DNA of 64,000 bases from an uncultured Draconibacterium sp. (lineage in GTDB: Bacteria; Bacteroidota; Bacteroidia; Bacteroidales; Prolixibacteraceae): contig NZ_OY781464.1 of assembly GCF_963676735.1 (NCBI RefSeq), positions 5,179,001 to 5,243,000 on the forward strand, written 5' to 3'. The notes beneath the pieces are model-generated. The model saw nothing but the letters and a program-made list of their open reading frames with translations, had not been told where the DNA came from and made no database searches. The position numbers and the translations under genes were made by a program. This document shows positions 9,065 through 17,499 of this stretch, piece after piece (positions within the stretch are counted from its first letter, which is position 1; every line of letters begins with the position of its first letter).

Positions 9065-9787
9065 TTATTCCGGAAGCGATTCTTCTTTTCGTACACCGGT
9101 AAAAAACTCTTCCAGTTCGGCCAGTGTTGAATCGGTTCGTTCCACATCGCGAACAATTTCACCTTTATCTAAAATTACAATGCGCGAGCAAACATCGGCA
9201 ACGTGGTCAAGGTCGTGGCTCGAAATCAGTAATGTTTTTTCTTTTTGCTCGGCATAGGCTTTAATAATATTCCGCAGTTGGTATTGCGATGATGGGTCGA
9301 GATTGGCAAAAGGTTCGTCCAGAACAATTACCTCCGGGTTTCCCATCAGTGCTCCAACCACACCAACTTTTTTCTGGTTTCCTTTCGACAGGTCGCGAAT
9401 AAATTTCTTTTTACCCAAAATTTCGTCCTTAAAGAAGTCGGTGTAATCTTCCAGAAAATTGGTAACGTCTTTTGCATTCAAACCACGCAATTCGCCAATA
9501 AATTCGAAATACTCATCAGGGGTGAGGTAGCCAATCGTAAAACTTTCGTCGATGTATGCAGCTACCAGCTCTTTCCACTCTTCAGTTTTCGAAACCTGGA
9601 TTCCGTTGATTACTACTTCTCCTTTGCTGGCCCGAATCAGGTCGAGAACCAATGAAAAGAAAGTTGTTTTTCCTGCACCGTTGTTACCAACCAAGCCAAA
9701 TACTTCGCCTTTGGCAATGTTCAGTTCGTTTAAATTCAGAACTGTTGTTCCGTTGTATATTTTTTGTAAGCTATTTACTTGTATCAT
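9065..9787 (-). CDS. ABC transporter ATP-binding protein
   Basis: The 240-residue ATPase has Walker A (GLVGNNGAGKTTFF), a Q-loop region, signature LSKGNQKK (residues about 133-140), Walker B (VIVLDEPFANLDP), and the H-loop ISSHDLDHV. The domain order and the signature are typical of single-domain ATPases of drug, lipid or gliding-type exporters. Its partner is probably the DUF5687 membrane protein encoded immediately upstream (9959-11425). Transported substrate unknown. The 170 bases between the two genes hold an imperfect inverted repeat. Confidence 0.93.
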   Translation of the reverse strand: MIQVNSLQKIYNGTTVLNLNELNIAKGEVFGLVGNNGAGKTTFFSLVLDLIRASKGEVVINGIQVSKTEEWKELVAAYIDESFTIGYLTPDEYFEFIGELRGLNAKDVTNFLEDYTDFFKDEILGKKKFIRDLSKGNQKKVGVVGALMGNPEVIVLDEPFANLDPSSQYQLRNIIKAYAEQKEKTLLISSHDLDHVADVCSRIVILDKGEIVRDVERTDSTLAELEEFFTGVRKEESLPE

Positions 9788-9878
9788 GATTTTAAAAGTT
9801 TGAAGCTGGAAGAACGAAGTTGGAAGATTCGTGCTTCCGGCATATGGTTATTTTTTTTTCTAACTCGGATTGTTTTCT

Positions 9879-9937
9879 CGCTGATTGCGCGAAAAGTCGC
9901 AGATTTTTAATTCTAAGTTTACTTTGCGAAATCAGCG
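9879..9937. repeat. Inverted repeat between ABC permease and ATPase genes
   Basis: Arms CGCTGATTGCGC (9879-9890) and GCGAAATCAGCG (9926-9937) pair at 11 of 12 positions around a 35-base AT-rich loop. It could be an attenuator between the two transport genes or a stray palindromic repeat; no T-run follows on either strand. Confidence 0.45.
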
Positions 9938-9958
9938 TCATCTGCGTGCAATTAATTT

Positions 9959-11425
9959 TTAGCTTGACTTATAATTGTATATCATTTTATGTTTTCGTTT
10001 TAGGTACTGACCGGTAAAATAGTCGATTAAACGAGGGTGTAGAATGATTCCGATTAAACCTAAAGATGCCAGAACGATGTAGGCAACGGTATTACCAAAC
10101 GCCCACGAAAGTAGCCCGAAAAATGCCAGCGGGCCAAAAATTACGGGGAAGGACATTAGCCACTGTGTAGCTCCAACACCCTGGTAGTTAAATGCAGCCC
10201 GTTGATTGAGCTCGATGGCTTTTTTGCTGTTGAGGCCAAGCGCAAAAATTACCCAGGAGTTTACACCAATATTATAAAGCATTACCACAAAATGAATGTA
10301 AAGCACTTTTGGCGAAATGTACATGTAACCTAACGATAGCAGGTAGAAAATTACATTTGTTACCGCCATTAAGAAGAAGGCCGATTGAATAACCTGTTTC
10401 ATCCGCACGTTTTGTGCCATTAGCAAAGGGTAATATTTTCCGTGCCATGCCGGGAAGAACTGACCGTACATCATACTGAAAATTCCGGTCATAAACATGC
10501 CTCCTAGAACAATAATAAACTCAGGCACTGCTTCATCGCCGTTGGGTTTATAAATTAAAAGTCCGTAAAAAAGGAAGAGCACCGACATCATGGCTGTATT
10601 TTTTGACCGTTTGTTGCGCATAATCATTTTTACCTCTAAGGACAACATTTTACCATAGTCGCCAACATTATTTAGCCACGAAAAATCGTGTGTCGAGCCT
10701 TCTTTTTTCTTTTTAGAAATTTCATCAAGATAAAAACGGCTGTTGATATACGATTGGTTTAAAAAGTATAGTGCAACTATTGCTAATGGGAAAATCACAG
10801 CGGCGTATGGATTTGCCACAATAAAATCGAAGATCTTGCCAAAGCCTCCTGTCAGGTCAACGATATTAAAATAGTCGATGGCAGTTAAACCGGCAGCTAA
10901 TCCCAGGAAACTGTAAAACAGGATGTCCGATTCGTTGGTGCGCCATTTAATGTAAAGTGCCAGAAAATGATTTACAAAGATCATAAAAAATAGCGCTGCC
11001 AGCCAGGCCCAAAATACGGGAGGTGCCAATGTTGGTGCTGCAATACGGATAACAAATGGCAGCCCAAGTATTAATGGTAGTACATTAAAAAAGTGCAGCA
11101 ACGATTTATTAAGCATGTATCGCGCAATACGTTTGCGTTTTACCGGCAACAGTAAAAAGGGCTGAAACCCAAAGGTGGGCAGGTTTTGGATCATGATTCG
11201 CAAAACCAGCTCGAAACCGAAGTACACCAGTAGCAAGGCGTTAAAAGCCTGAATCGGATTTTCGAGGTCTTTTAGTTTTTCGGTAAGCTGGAAGCCCATA
11301 AAAAAAGCCACCAGCGAAAAATAAATGGCAAAAAAGATAAGGATACCTTTGGTGGCCATGTTTTTGTTTTTCGATGCCGACCGCAGAAATTCGCGCCAGC
11401 CAAAGTAGAAGAAGTTTTTTTTCAT
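9959..11425 (-). CDS. DUF5687-family ABC transporter permease
   Basis: About 488 residues from MKKNFFYFGWREFL (an ATG three codons earlier is also in frame). There are roughly ten to twelve hydrophobic helices, with a long cytoplasmic-looking stretch in the middle (YLDEISKKKKEGSTHDFSWL, then LEVKMIMRNKRSKN). This matches DUF5687, a family of Bacteroidota-restricted membrane proteins paired with ABC ATPases; a role as export permease is the accepted inference. The adjacent downstream ATPase gene supports it. Substrate unknown. Transcribed after the secreted lamin-tail protein gene, with an 80-base gap. Confidence 0.82.
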   Translation of the reverse strand: MKKNFFYFGWREFLRSASKNKNMATKGILIFFAIYFSLVAFFMGFQLTEKLKDLENPIQAFNALLLVYFGFELVLRIMIQNLPTFGFQPFLLLPVKRKRIARYMLNKSLLHFFNVLPLILGLPFVIRIAAPTLAPPVFWAWLAALFFMIFVNHFLALYIKWRTNESDILFYSFLGLAAGLTAIDYFNIVDLTGGFGKIFDFIVANPYAAVIFPLAIVALYFLNQSYINSRFYLDEISKKKKEGSTHDFSWLNNVGDYGKMLSLEVKMIMRNKRSKNTAMMSVLFLFYGLLIYKPNGDEAVPEFIIVLGGMFMTGIFSMMYGQFFPAWHGKYYPLLMAQNVRMKQVIQSAFFLMAVTNVIFYLLSLGYMYISPKVLYIHFVVMLYNIGVNSWVIFALGLNSKKAIELNQRAAFNYQGVGATQWLMSFPVIFGPLAFFGLLSWAFGNTVAYIVLASLGLIGIILHPRLIDYFTGQYLKRKHKMIYNYKSS

Positions 11426-11504
11426 ACAGCACAATTATGTATTTACTAGTTGAATGTTGTTTTTGTTTTGTTGGTAAGGTTAAAGGTGAAAAAGTTACAG
11501 ATTA

Positions 11505-12944
11505 TTATTCAAATCGATCGGTTAAAACCACTCCGTCTTTAAAACGCTCCACTGTTCCGTCGGTATTAAAAACTTCAACCATCACAATATAGGGGCCGGT
11601 TGGTAAGCTGTTTCCTGCGTCATCTTCTCCATTCCATGAGATTTGTCCGTGCGTTCCTAAAACCGCATTGTCAGCCAATTTGCACAGTCGGCGCCCGGCG
11701 GTATCAAAAATCAAAATGTTACAAAAATACCCGGGGCTGTCCATTAACAAATCGATAGAGTATGTATCGTTGTAACCATCATTGTTCGGCGAAAAAGCCT
11801 CCGGCTGAAAAGTAACTGATATTTTTTGTGCTTCCTCATTCATGATTTGTGAGTTCTGGTAGCCCGGTGTTCCATATCCCGATTGTGTAGATGCCGAATG
11901 CCAGTTCTGTGCTTCGTTTGTTGGCTGTGTACATGAAATACGTTCGAGTGCAATACCTTCACGATCGTAAAAAATAGGTGAATGCATTTTTTCGTAGTAG
12001 TAAAATTCATCGATAATTTCCATATCGCTGTTTAGCAGAACCACGTAGTCATCATCGTTATTGAACGATGGAAATTTTTCCATTTGCAGAAAACACTCCT
12101 GACACTTTATCTCGAACCACGGAAAAACACCAAGCGTATCTTTGGTAAGCGCCAGGTATTCGTTTGGAGGAAGTTTTTTCCGTTCGCTGGTGAGCGCATA
12201 CACTTGTGTAAGTTCCATGTCGTTGTCGCGCGAGGCAAGGTAAAGTTTGTTCAGCGGTATTTCTTTTTCCGAATTGTTATAAATTTCCACATAATCTTCA
12301 CCATCCGGTACCGGGTTAAAAAGTACCTCGTTCAAAACAAGGTCTCCGGGTTTGATAATTACCGGGTTTTTCTCTTCACCCGAAACAATCACTTCGTCAA
12401 GAATTACCTTATCGGAGGCGTAATGGTTATTTAAATAAACTACAATTTGAAGGGTTGTTCCGTTAAACCCGGATTGTTGGGCAACAGCCTGCCCCCAGTT
12501 TCCTCGATTATCGCCATTGGTTTCAAAAGCTTGTTCTTCGCCATTATCGAGCGCATAAAATGCTTTCAGGTATTTGGTGGTTTCGTTGGCACCGCTTCCG
12601 GTTTCGTTAGCATCAAGTTGAATAGTAGTATTTTTGTAAGCTGAAATATCAATCACTTCTGATTTCCAGATCACTTCGCCATTAATGTCGCGGCATTCAA
12701 ACCGTCCGCCTGATGTTGAAACCGTTTTGGCATAATCGTCTTCGTTATCGAGCATCACCTGTTCATAATTTAACGACCAGCTGCTGATGCCCTCAAAGTC
12801 AGAAAAAATGACGTTTTCATCACCAGTACCCCAAACGCCTTTGTCGGGAACAGAAAAACTTTCGTGCCAGATTTCCTGTGCGTGTACCGGGCTAAAAAAC
12901 AGGATAAAAGAGTATGTTAATAATTTTAGAAGATTGGGTTTCAT
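11505..12944 (-). CDS. Secreted lamin-tail-domain protein with C-terminal FlgD/gliding-like domain
   Basis: About 479 residues from MKPNLLKLLTYSF, chosen because it opens a good signal peptide ending at VHAQ; an ATG 14 codons upstream adds a poor leader. Order: beta-rich N-terminal carbohydrate-binding-like region (EIWHESFSVPDKGVWGTG...), a lamin-tail domain (LVLNEVLFNPVPDGEDYVEIYNNSEKEI) and a C-terminal domain with FSPNNDGYNDTYSI, FDTAGRRLCKL, DDAGNSLPTGPYIVMVEV that resembles FlgD-Ig/CHU_C-type domains used by the type IX secretion system. Lamin-tail domains often accompany secreted nucleases or cell-surface proteins; no nuclease domain is seen here. Probably exported and surface-bound. 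Confidence 0.82.
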   Translation of the reverse strand: MKPNLLKLLTYSFILFFSPVHAQEIWHESFSVPDKGVWGTGDENVIFSDFEGISSWSLNYEQVMLDNEDDYAKTVSTSGGRFECRDINGEVIWKSEVIDISAYKNTTIQLDANETGSGANETTKYLKAFYALDNGEEQAFETNGDNRGNWGQAVAQQSGFNGTTLQIVVYLNNHYASDKVILDEVIVSGEEKNPVIIKPGDLVLNEVLFNPVPDGEDYVEIYNNSEKEIPLNKLYLASRDNDMELTQVYALTSERKKLPPNEYLALTKDTLGVFPWFEIKCQECFLQMEKFPSFNNDDDYVVLLNSDMEIIDEFYYYEKMHSPIFYDREGIALERISCTQPTNEAQNWHSASTQSGYGTPGYQNSQIMNEEAQKISVTFQPEAFSPNNDGYNDTYSIDLLMDSPGYFCNILIFDTAGRRLCKLADNAVLGTHGQISWNGEDDAGNSLPTGPYIVMVEVFNTDGTVERFKDGVVLTDRFE

Positions 12945-12970
12945 CGCGTTTACAATTAGAAGCAAAATAC

Positions 12971-12978
12971 TAACTTTG
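12971..12978 (+). promoter_or_regulatory. Candidate -7 box (TAACTTTG) for asd
   Basis: Exact TAnnTTTG match 48 bases before the asd ATG, in the divergent intergenic region. No convincing -33 element. Confidence 0.45.
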
Positions 12979-13025
12979 GCGCACATTTAGACAGAAAAGA
13001 CTATAAATTTTTTAAAAATTCAAAA

Positions 13026-14036
13026 ATGAAAGTTGCAATTGTTGGCGTGAGCGGCGCTGTTGGGCAAGAGTTCCTGAAAGTGTTGGCCGAGAGAGATTTT
13101 CCTATGGACGAGTTGGTAATTTTTGGTTCGGCACGTAGTGCGGGCAAAACTTACGAATTTAAGGGTAAACAGCTAACAGTTAAGGAGCTTAAGCATGGCG
13201 ACGATTTTAAAGATATTGATATTGCATTAACATCTGCAGGGGCAGGCGTTTCGAAAGAATATGCCGAAACCATTACCAAACACGGTGCAATTATGATTGA
13301 TAACTCAAGCGCATTTCGTTACGATGATGATGTACCATTGGTTGTGCCTGAGGTAAATGCAGCGGATTCAAAAAATCGTCCGCGCAATATTATTGCCAAT
13401 CCAAACTGTTCAACCATACAAATGGTAGTGGCACTAAAGCCAATTGAAGACATGTCGAAGATTAAGCGTGTGCGCGTTGCCACGTACCAGGCGGCTAGTG
13501 GTGCCGGGGCGCAGGGAATTGCCGAACTGGAAGAGCAAACCAAAGAAGTTGTTGAAGGTAAGCCGGTTACGGTAAACAAATTTGCACACCAGTTGGCCAT
13601 GAATATTATCCCGCACATTGATGTTTTCCTTGATAACGATTACACCAAGGAAGAGATGAAAATGAACTGGGAAACCAAAAAAATAATGCACACCGATGCT
13701 GAGGTGAGTGCAACTTGTGTGCGTATTCCGGTTGCCCGGGCACACTCTGAAGCCATTTGGGTAGAAACTGAAGGACCACTTTCTGCTGAAGCGGTAACAA
13801 AAGCTTTTGAAGAATTTGAAGGTTTAACAGTAATTGATAACCCGGCCAAAAACGAATACCCAATGCCGTTGTTTGTTTCAGGTAAAGACGATGTTTATGT
13901 TGGGCGTATTCGCCAGGATGTTACTGATCCCAACAGCATTACTTTCTGGTGTGTTGGCGATCAGATTAAAAAAGGTGCCGCACTTAACGCAGTTCAGATT
14001 GCTGAGTGGCTGGTAGCCAACGGAGAAGTAAAATAA
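13026..14036 (+). CDS. asd: Aspartate-semialdehyde dehydrogenase
   Basis: The 336-residue enzyme has the NADP-binding GVSGAVGQEFLKVL loop, SAGAGVSKEYAE, the catalytic Cys128 in NPNCSTIQM, the QAASGAGAQGI strand and the active-site histidine in RIPVARAHSEAIWVE. It reduces aspartyl-4-phosphate to the semialdehyde, the branch point to lysine/diaminopimelate, threonine and methionine. An aspartate kinase is encoded 23 kb away (36720-37970), so the two steps are not in one operon here. The gene appears monocistronic, ending in a hairpin with a T-run. Confidence 0.97.
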   Translation: MKVAIVGVSGAVGQEFLKVLAERDFPMDELVIFGSARSAGKTYEFKGKQLTVKELKHGDDFKDIDIALTSAGAGVSKEYAETITKHGAIMIDNSSAFRYDDDVPLVVPEVNAADSKNRPRNIIANPNCSTIQMVVALKPIEDMSKIKRVRVATYQAASGAGAQGIAELEEQTKEVVEGKPVTVNKFAHQLAMNIIPHIDVFLDNDYTKEEMKMNWETKKIMHTDAEVSATCVRIPVARAHSEAIWVETEGPLSAEAVTKAFEEFEGLTVIDNPAKNEYPMPLFVSGKDDVYVGRIRQDVTDPNSITFWCVGDQIKKGAALNAVQIAEWLVANGEVK

Positions 14037-14056
14037 AATAGAGAGAAGATTATAAT

Positions 14057-14092
14057 TAAAAGCCCGATGGAATGAATTCTGTCGGGTTTTTT
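14057..14092 (+). terminator. Intrinsic terminator of asd
   Basis: Stem AAGCCCGA/TCGGGTTT (one G-T pair), 14-base loop, then TTTTTATTTTT. It overlaps the end of the convergent AraC gene. Confidence 0.75.
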
Positions 14093-14987
14093 ATTTTTCT
14101 TCTTTTCGGTAATTTGCCGGCGACAGTCCAATATGTTTTCTGAAAATTCGTGAAAAATAATAAGGGTCGTCGTAGCCCAGACGGGCAGCAATTTCTTTTA
14201 CTTTTAAATTGGTTTGCATCAGGTATTTCCGGGCCCGTTCCATTTTCAGATGAATGAAAAAATCCTGCGGGGCACTGTCAAGGTTTTGTTTAAACAACTT
14301 GTAGATATTCGATGATGAACAATTGCAAATTGTTGCCAGATCAGCCATTCTTATATTGTTGCTCAGGTTATTTTTCATGTATCCAATTACTTTTTTTAAT
14401 ACATCATTTTCAACATGGGTTTTTACCGATCGATAGACTTCCAGGTATTTTACCGAGCTTAAAAACTGTTTCAGGCAAATATTTGCGTAGACTACTTTCT
14501 CGGGTTGAAAATAGTCCTCCAGGTTTTGTAGCATCTCTTCAAAAAGCACAAGTCGTTCTTCAATTCTCGAGTTATTTGTTGGCGGTATTTCAATAACCTG
14601 CCCCAGGGGCGGAGAATACAATCCGGCATGTTTTCCGGTGTAATGCAGCCAGTAGTTTGTCCATGGCCGCTCGGTGCCAGCTCCATATTTACATGCTGTT
14701 TTACGCGGAATTATTATCAACTGATTGGCCCTTAAAATTTTTCGCTGGCCTTTTATTTCTACCCAGCCTTCTCCGTCAACACAATATATAAGAATGTACT
14801 GACTGCTTCCGATGGGACGATTTCTTAAATGTCCCAGTGCCTTCGGAAAGATTCCAATGTGCGTAATATATAAATCATACACCCGTGGATCTTTTAAAAT
14901 TTTCTTTTTTACAATTCCGGGAAGATACACCATTCGTTGACCGATAAATCCATCTATTACGTAGTCTATTCCCTTTTTGTCTTTCAT
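14091..14987 (-). CDS. AraC-family transcriptional regulator
   Basis: The 298-residue protein has an N-terminal AraC-type cupin (QYILIYCVDGEGWVEIKGQ, NQLIIIPRKTACKYGAG, then WTNYWLHYTG, the usual effector pocket) and two C-terminal helix-turn-helix motifs (IRMADLATICNCSSSNIYKLF and LKVKEIAARLGYDDPYYFSRIFRKHIGLSPANYR). It is divergent from the periplasmic binding protein/UroD-like/SSS cluster at 15178-19110, so it most likely activates that cluster when it senses the cluster's small-molecule substrate. The effector is unknown. The shared 190-base intergenic region contains two candidate -7 boxes for the rightward genes. Confidence 0.92.
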   Translation of the reverse strand: MKDKKGIDYVIDGFIGQRMVYLPGIVKKKILKDPRVYDLYITHIGIFPKALGHLRNRPIGSSQYILIYCVDGEGWVEIKGQRKILRANQLIIIPRKTACKYGAGTERPWTNYWLHYTGKHAGLYSPPLGQVIEIPPTNNSRIEERLVLFEEMLQNLEDYFQPEKVVYANICLKQFLSSVKYLEVYRSVKTHVENDVLKKVIGYMKNNLSNNIRMADLATICNCSSSNIYKLFKQNLDSAPQDFFIHLKMERARKYLMQTNLKVKEIAARLGYDDPYYFSRIFRKHIGLSPANYRKEEK

Positions 14988-15059
14988 AATAAGTTGTATA
15001 AATACAATCAGTATGATTTTAGTGCATTTTTAAAAGTATAAAATAATCCATCATATTTA

Positions 15060-15102
15060 TAAATTTGGCTATTATTTATCAGCGTGTCAGCTGTTATTTT
15101 TG
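15060..15102 (+). promoter_or_regulatory. Two candidate -7 boxes upstream of the sugar-binding-protein operon
   Basis: TAAATTTG at 15060-15067 and TATTTTTG at 15095-15102 both match TAnnTTTG. They lie in the AraC/SBP divergent region, 76-118 bases before the ATG at 15178. Which is used cannot be told from sequence. Confidence 0.4.
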
Positions 15103-15177
15103 CATACAATCATAATAAACCAGGGTTTTCGGATTCAGACTTGTATGTAAAGCCGGATTCTCACTAACATTTAAACC

Positions 15178-16143
15178 ATGCAAAAACGAAATCAAAACGT
15201 AATACCTGTTTTGTTTCTACTTTTTGTTTTTCTTCCAAATTGGGCATTTACACAAAGTAAAAACACAACAGAGAAACCGCTAAAACTTGTTTTTATAACC
15301 ACCTGTGTACACGAAGATTTTTTTAAACCATTAAAAAAAGGTATGGCCGAAGCCGCAGAACTAATGAATGTTGAATGCAGCTTTACTGGCACCGAAGATG
15401 TTGACGCCGAAGCACAGGCTGCCATGGTAACGCATGCAGTTAAAAATGGAGTTGACGGAATTGCTCTTAATATAATTGATCCAATTGCGTTTGATAAAGT
15501 GGTTGAAGATGCCATTGCCGCAGGCGTTCCGGTGGTTGCTTTTAATGTTGACGATAACAAAACGCCCAATGCCCGATTAAGCCGCGTTTGCCAGAATTTA
15601 TTTGTAGCAGGCGAAGAATTGGGAAAAAAAGTTGCCGATGAAATCCCGGAAAACAGTACCGTAATCCTTACCATGCACTCTGAAGGAATTTCGGCTTTGG
15701 AAGACCGCCGCGATGGAATTAAGAAAGCACTTCAGCATAAAAATATTAAATGGATTGAACCAATTACCGGAATTTTTGGAGAAGAATCGGCGCTTGTAAT
15801 TGCCGATGCTTTAAAAGAAAATCCTGATGCCAAAGCAATTTTGTGTACAGGATTGGCTGATACCGAAGGAGCCGGAATAGCCATTGAAAAAGAGGATGAA
15901 ACCAAAAATCTGGTAGCCGCGGGTTTCGACCTTTCTCCAACAGTTCTTCATCATATAAAAAAAGGGCACCTGGCTTTTACCATCGACCAACAACCATACA
16001 TGCAGGGATTTTTACCGGTTGTTCAACTAACGCATTACATCCGCTTTGGAATTGTACCCAGCAACAACGAAATCGGCGCTTCTTTTGTCGACAAAAACAA
16101 TGTGGATAAAGTAGAAAAGCTGATTCACGAAGGTTACAGATAA
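15178..16143 (+). CDS. Periplasmic sugar-binding protein (ribose/galactose type), no ABC partner nearby
   Basis: The 321-residue protein has a signal peptide (FLLFVFLPNWAFTQ) and a Peripla_BP_4/type I fold: LKLVFITTCVHEDFFKPL, VKNGVDGIALNIIDPIAFDKVV, GVPVVAFNVDD, then GRRDGIKKAL-like helix and AILCTGLADTEGAGIA, LVAAGFDLSPTVLHHI, AFTIDQQPYMQGFLPV. These are hallmarks of ribose/allose/inositol-type binding proteins. There is no lipobox, so it is probably soluble in the periplasm. No ABC permease or ATPase follows; instead a UroD-like protein and an SSS symporter do. It may feed the symporter, act as a sensor, or use a distant ABC system. Ligand unknown. Confidence 0.88.
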   Translation: MQKRNQNVIPVLFLLFVFLPNWAFTQSKNTTEKPLKLVFITTCVHEDFFKPLKKGMAEAAELMNVECSFTGTEDVDAEAQAAMVTHAVKNGVDGIALNIIDPIAFDKVVEDAIAAGVPVVAFNVDDNKTPNARLSRVCQNLFVAGEELGKKVADEIPENSTVILTMHSEGISALEDRRDGIKKALQHKNIKWIEPITGIFGEESALVIADALKENPDAKAILCTGLADTEGAGIAIEKEDETKNLVAAGFDLSPTVLHHIKKGHLAFTIDQQPYMQGFLPVVQLTHYIRFGIVPSNNEIGASFVDKNNVDKVEKLIHEGYR

Positions 16144-16172
16144 GTAAGAAGATACTAAACCACACAAAACAT

Positions 16173-17420
16173 ATGAATTCAAGAGAAAGAGTACTAACGG
16201 CAATCGCTCATAAAGAGCCCACAAAAGTACCGGTTGATTTGGGGAGCAACCCAAGTTCCGGAATTTCAGCCATTGCCTATTCCAATTTGTTAAAATATTT
16301 AGGGAAGGAACATTTGCCCGTGCAGGTTTACGATGTGGTGCAGCAACTGGCACAACCACACAACGAAGTACTTGATTTATTTGGTATTGATGTACTGGAT
16401 ATTGGCCGCACGTTTAACGAAACACCTGCGCACTGGCACCCAACTACTTTGGCAAACGGCAACGAAGCTTATTACCCAAAGTGGTTTAATCCTCGGCAAA
16501 ATGAAGCAGGCGACTGGATTGCCAACCATTCCTCGGGATTACCCATTGCAAAAATGCCGGGCGGTGCAACCTTTTTCGACCAAATTCATTTTCCGTGGGT
16601 AGATGCTTATCCCGATGATTTTAGTTCGCTCGACGATGCCATGTCGAAAGTACTTTGGGCAGCGTTTACTCACAGCCCCTGGGACAATTCCGCTATGCCC
16701 GGCTTTTGGGAGGAACTCCGAAAACGCGCCGTTAGTTTAAAAGAAACTTCCGACAAAGCACTAATGATTGTGGTAGGCTGCAACCTGTTTGAATGGGGCA
16801 CTTTTATCCGCCGAATGGATAATTTTATGATGGATTTGTACCTGGAGCCACACAATGTTGAAAGGCTGCTGGATGCTTTAATGGAGCGCCACATGGAAAC
16901 GCTGGCAAAAGTTTGTGAGGCGGTTGGTGATGTAGCAGATATTATTCGTTTTGGCGACGATTTGGGAGCAATGAACGGCCCGTTTATGGACCCCGAAATT
17001 TACCGCCAGTTATTTAAACCACGCCACAAACAACTCTGCGACTACACAAAAAAGAATAGCAACATGAAAACGTTCCTGCATTCGTGTGGCTCAATTTACC
17101 AGCTTATTCCCGATTTAATTGATGCGGGATACGACATTCTGAACCCGATGCAAACGCAGTGCACCGATATGCAACCCGAGAAATTAAAAAAGGAATTTGG
17201 GAAAGAAGTAACTTTTTGGGGTGGCGGCATTGAAACCGTTGGAACGTTGAATGCAAAAAGTACCGATGAGGTACGGGCTGAAGTATTAACACGACTTGAA
17301 TTGCTCTCGAAAGGAGGCGGTTATGTTTTTAATACCGTGCACAATATTATGCCCGATGTTCCACCCGAAAATATTGTGGCCATGTTTAATGCAGTAAAAG
17401 AATTTAACGGAGAAAAATAA
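16173..17420 (+). CDS. UroD-superfamily protein, methylcobamide-methyltransferase-like
   Basis: The 415-residue TIM-barrel protein opens MNSRERVLTAIAHKEPTKVPVD, as in non-heme UroD-family members linked to corrinoid methyltransferases. It has IIRFGDDLGAMNGPFMDPEIY and LHSCGSIYQLIPDLIDAGYDILNP, where His303 and Cys305 correspond to the HxC zinc ligands of MtaA/MtbA-type enzymes; Cys330 or His390 could be the third ligand. It lacks the heme-pathway UroD N-terminal arginine-rich motif, so it is not HemE. Such proteins are often encoded beside sugar-transport genes, function unsettled. It lies 29 bases after the binding-protein gene and is surely in the same operon. Confidence 0.85.
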   Translation: MNSRERVLTAIAHKEPTKVPVDLGSNPSSGISAIAYSNLLKYLGKEHLPVQVYDVVQQLAQPHNEVLDLFGIDVLDIGRTFNETPAHWHPTTLANGNEAYYPKWFNPRQNEAGDWIANHSSGLPIAKMPGGATFFDQIHFPWVDAYPDDFSSLDDAMSKVLWAAFTHSPWDNSAMPGFWEELRKRAVSLKETSDKALMIVVGCNLFEWGTFIRRMDNFMMDLYLEPHNVERLLDALMERHMETLAKVCEAVGDVADIIRFGDDLGAMNGPFMDPEIYRQLFKPRHKQLCDYTKKNSNMKTFLHSCGSIYQLIPDLIDAGYDILNPMQTQCTDMQPEKLKKEFGKEVTFWGGGIETVGTLNAKSTDEVRAEVLTRLELLSKGGGYVFNTVHNIMPDVPPENIVAMFNAVKEFNGEK

Positions 17421-17499
17421 ATATTAACCATGAAGTACAGTTCTCGGTTGGCTGTTTTTCCCGGTCTTCCGTCTCCTGTCTTCCTACTTTTTTAGAATC

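Noticed and set aside
16173..17420. True uroporphyrinogen decarboxylase (HemE)
   Set aside because: Motifs fit the methyltransferase-like branch of the superfamily, and the gene neighbours are transport genes, not heme genes.
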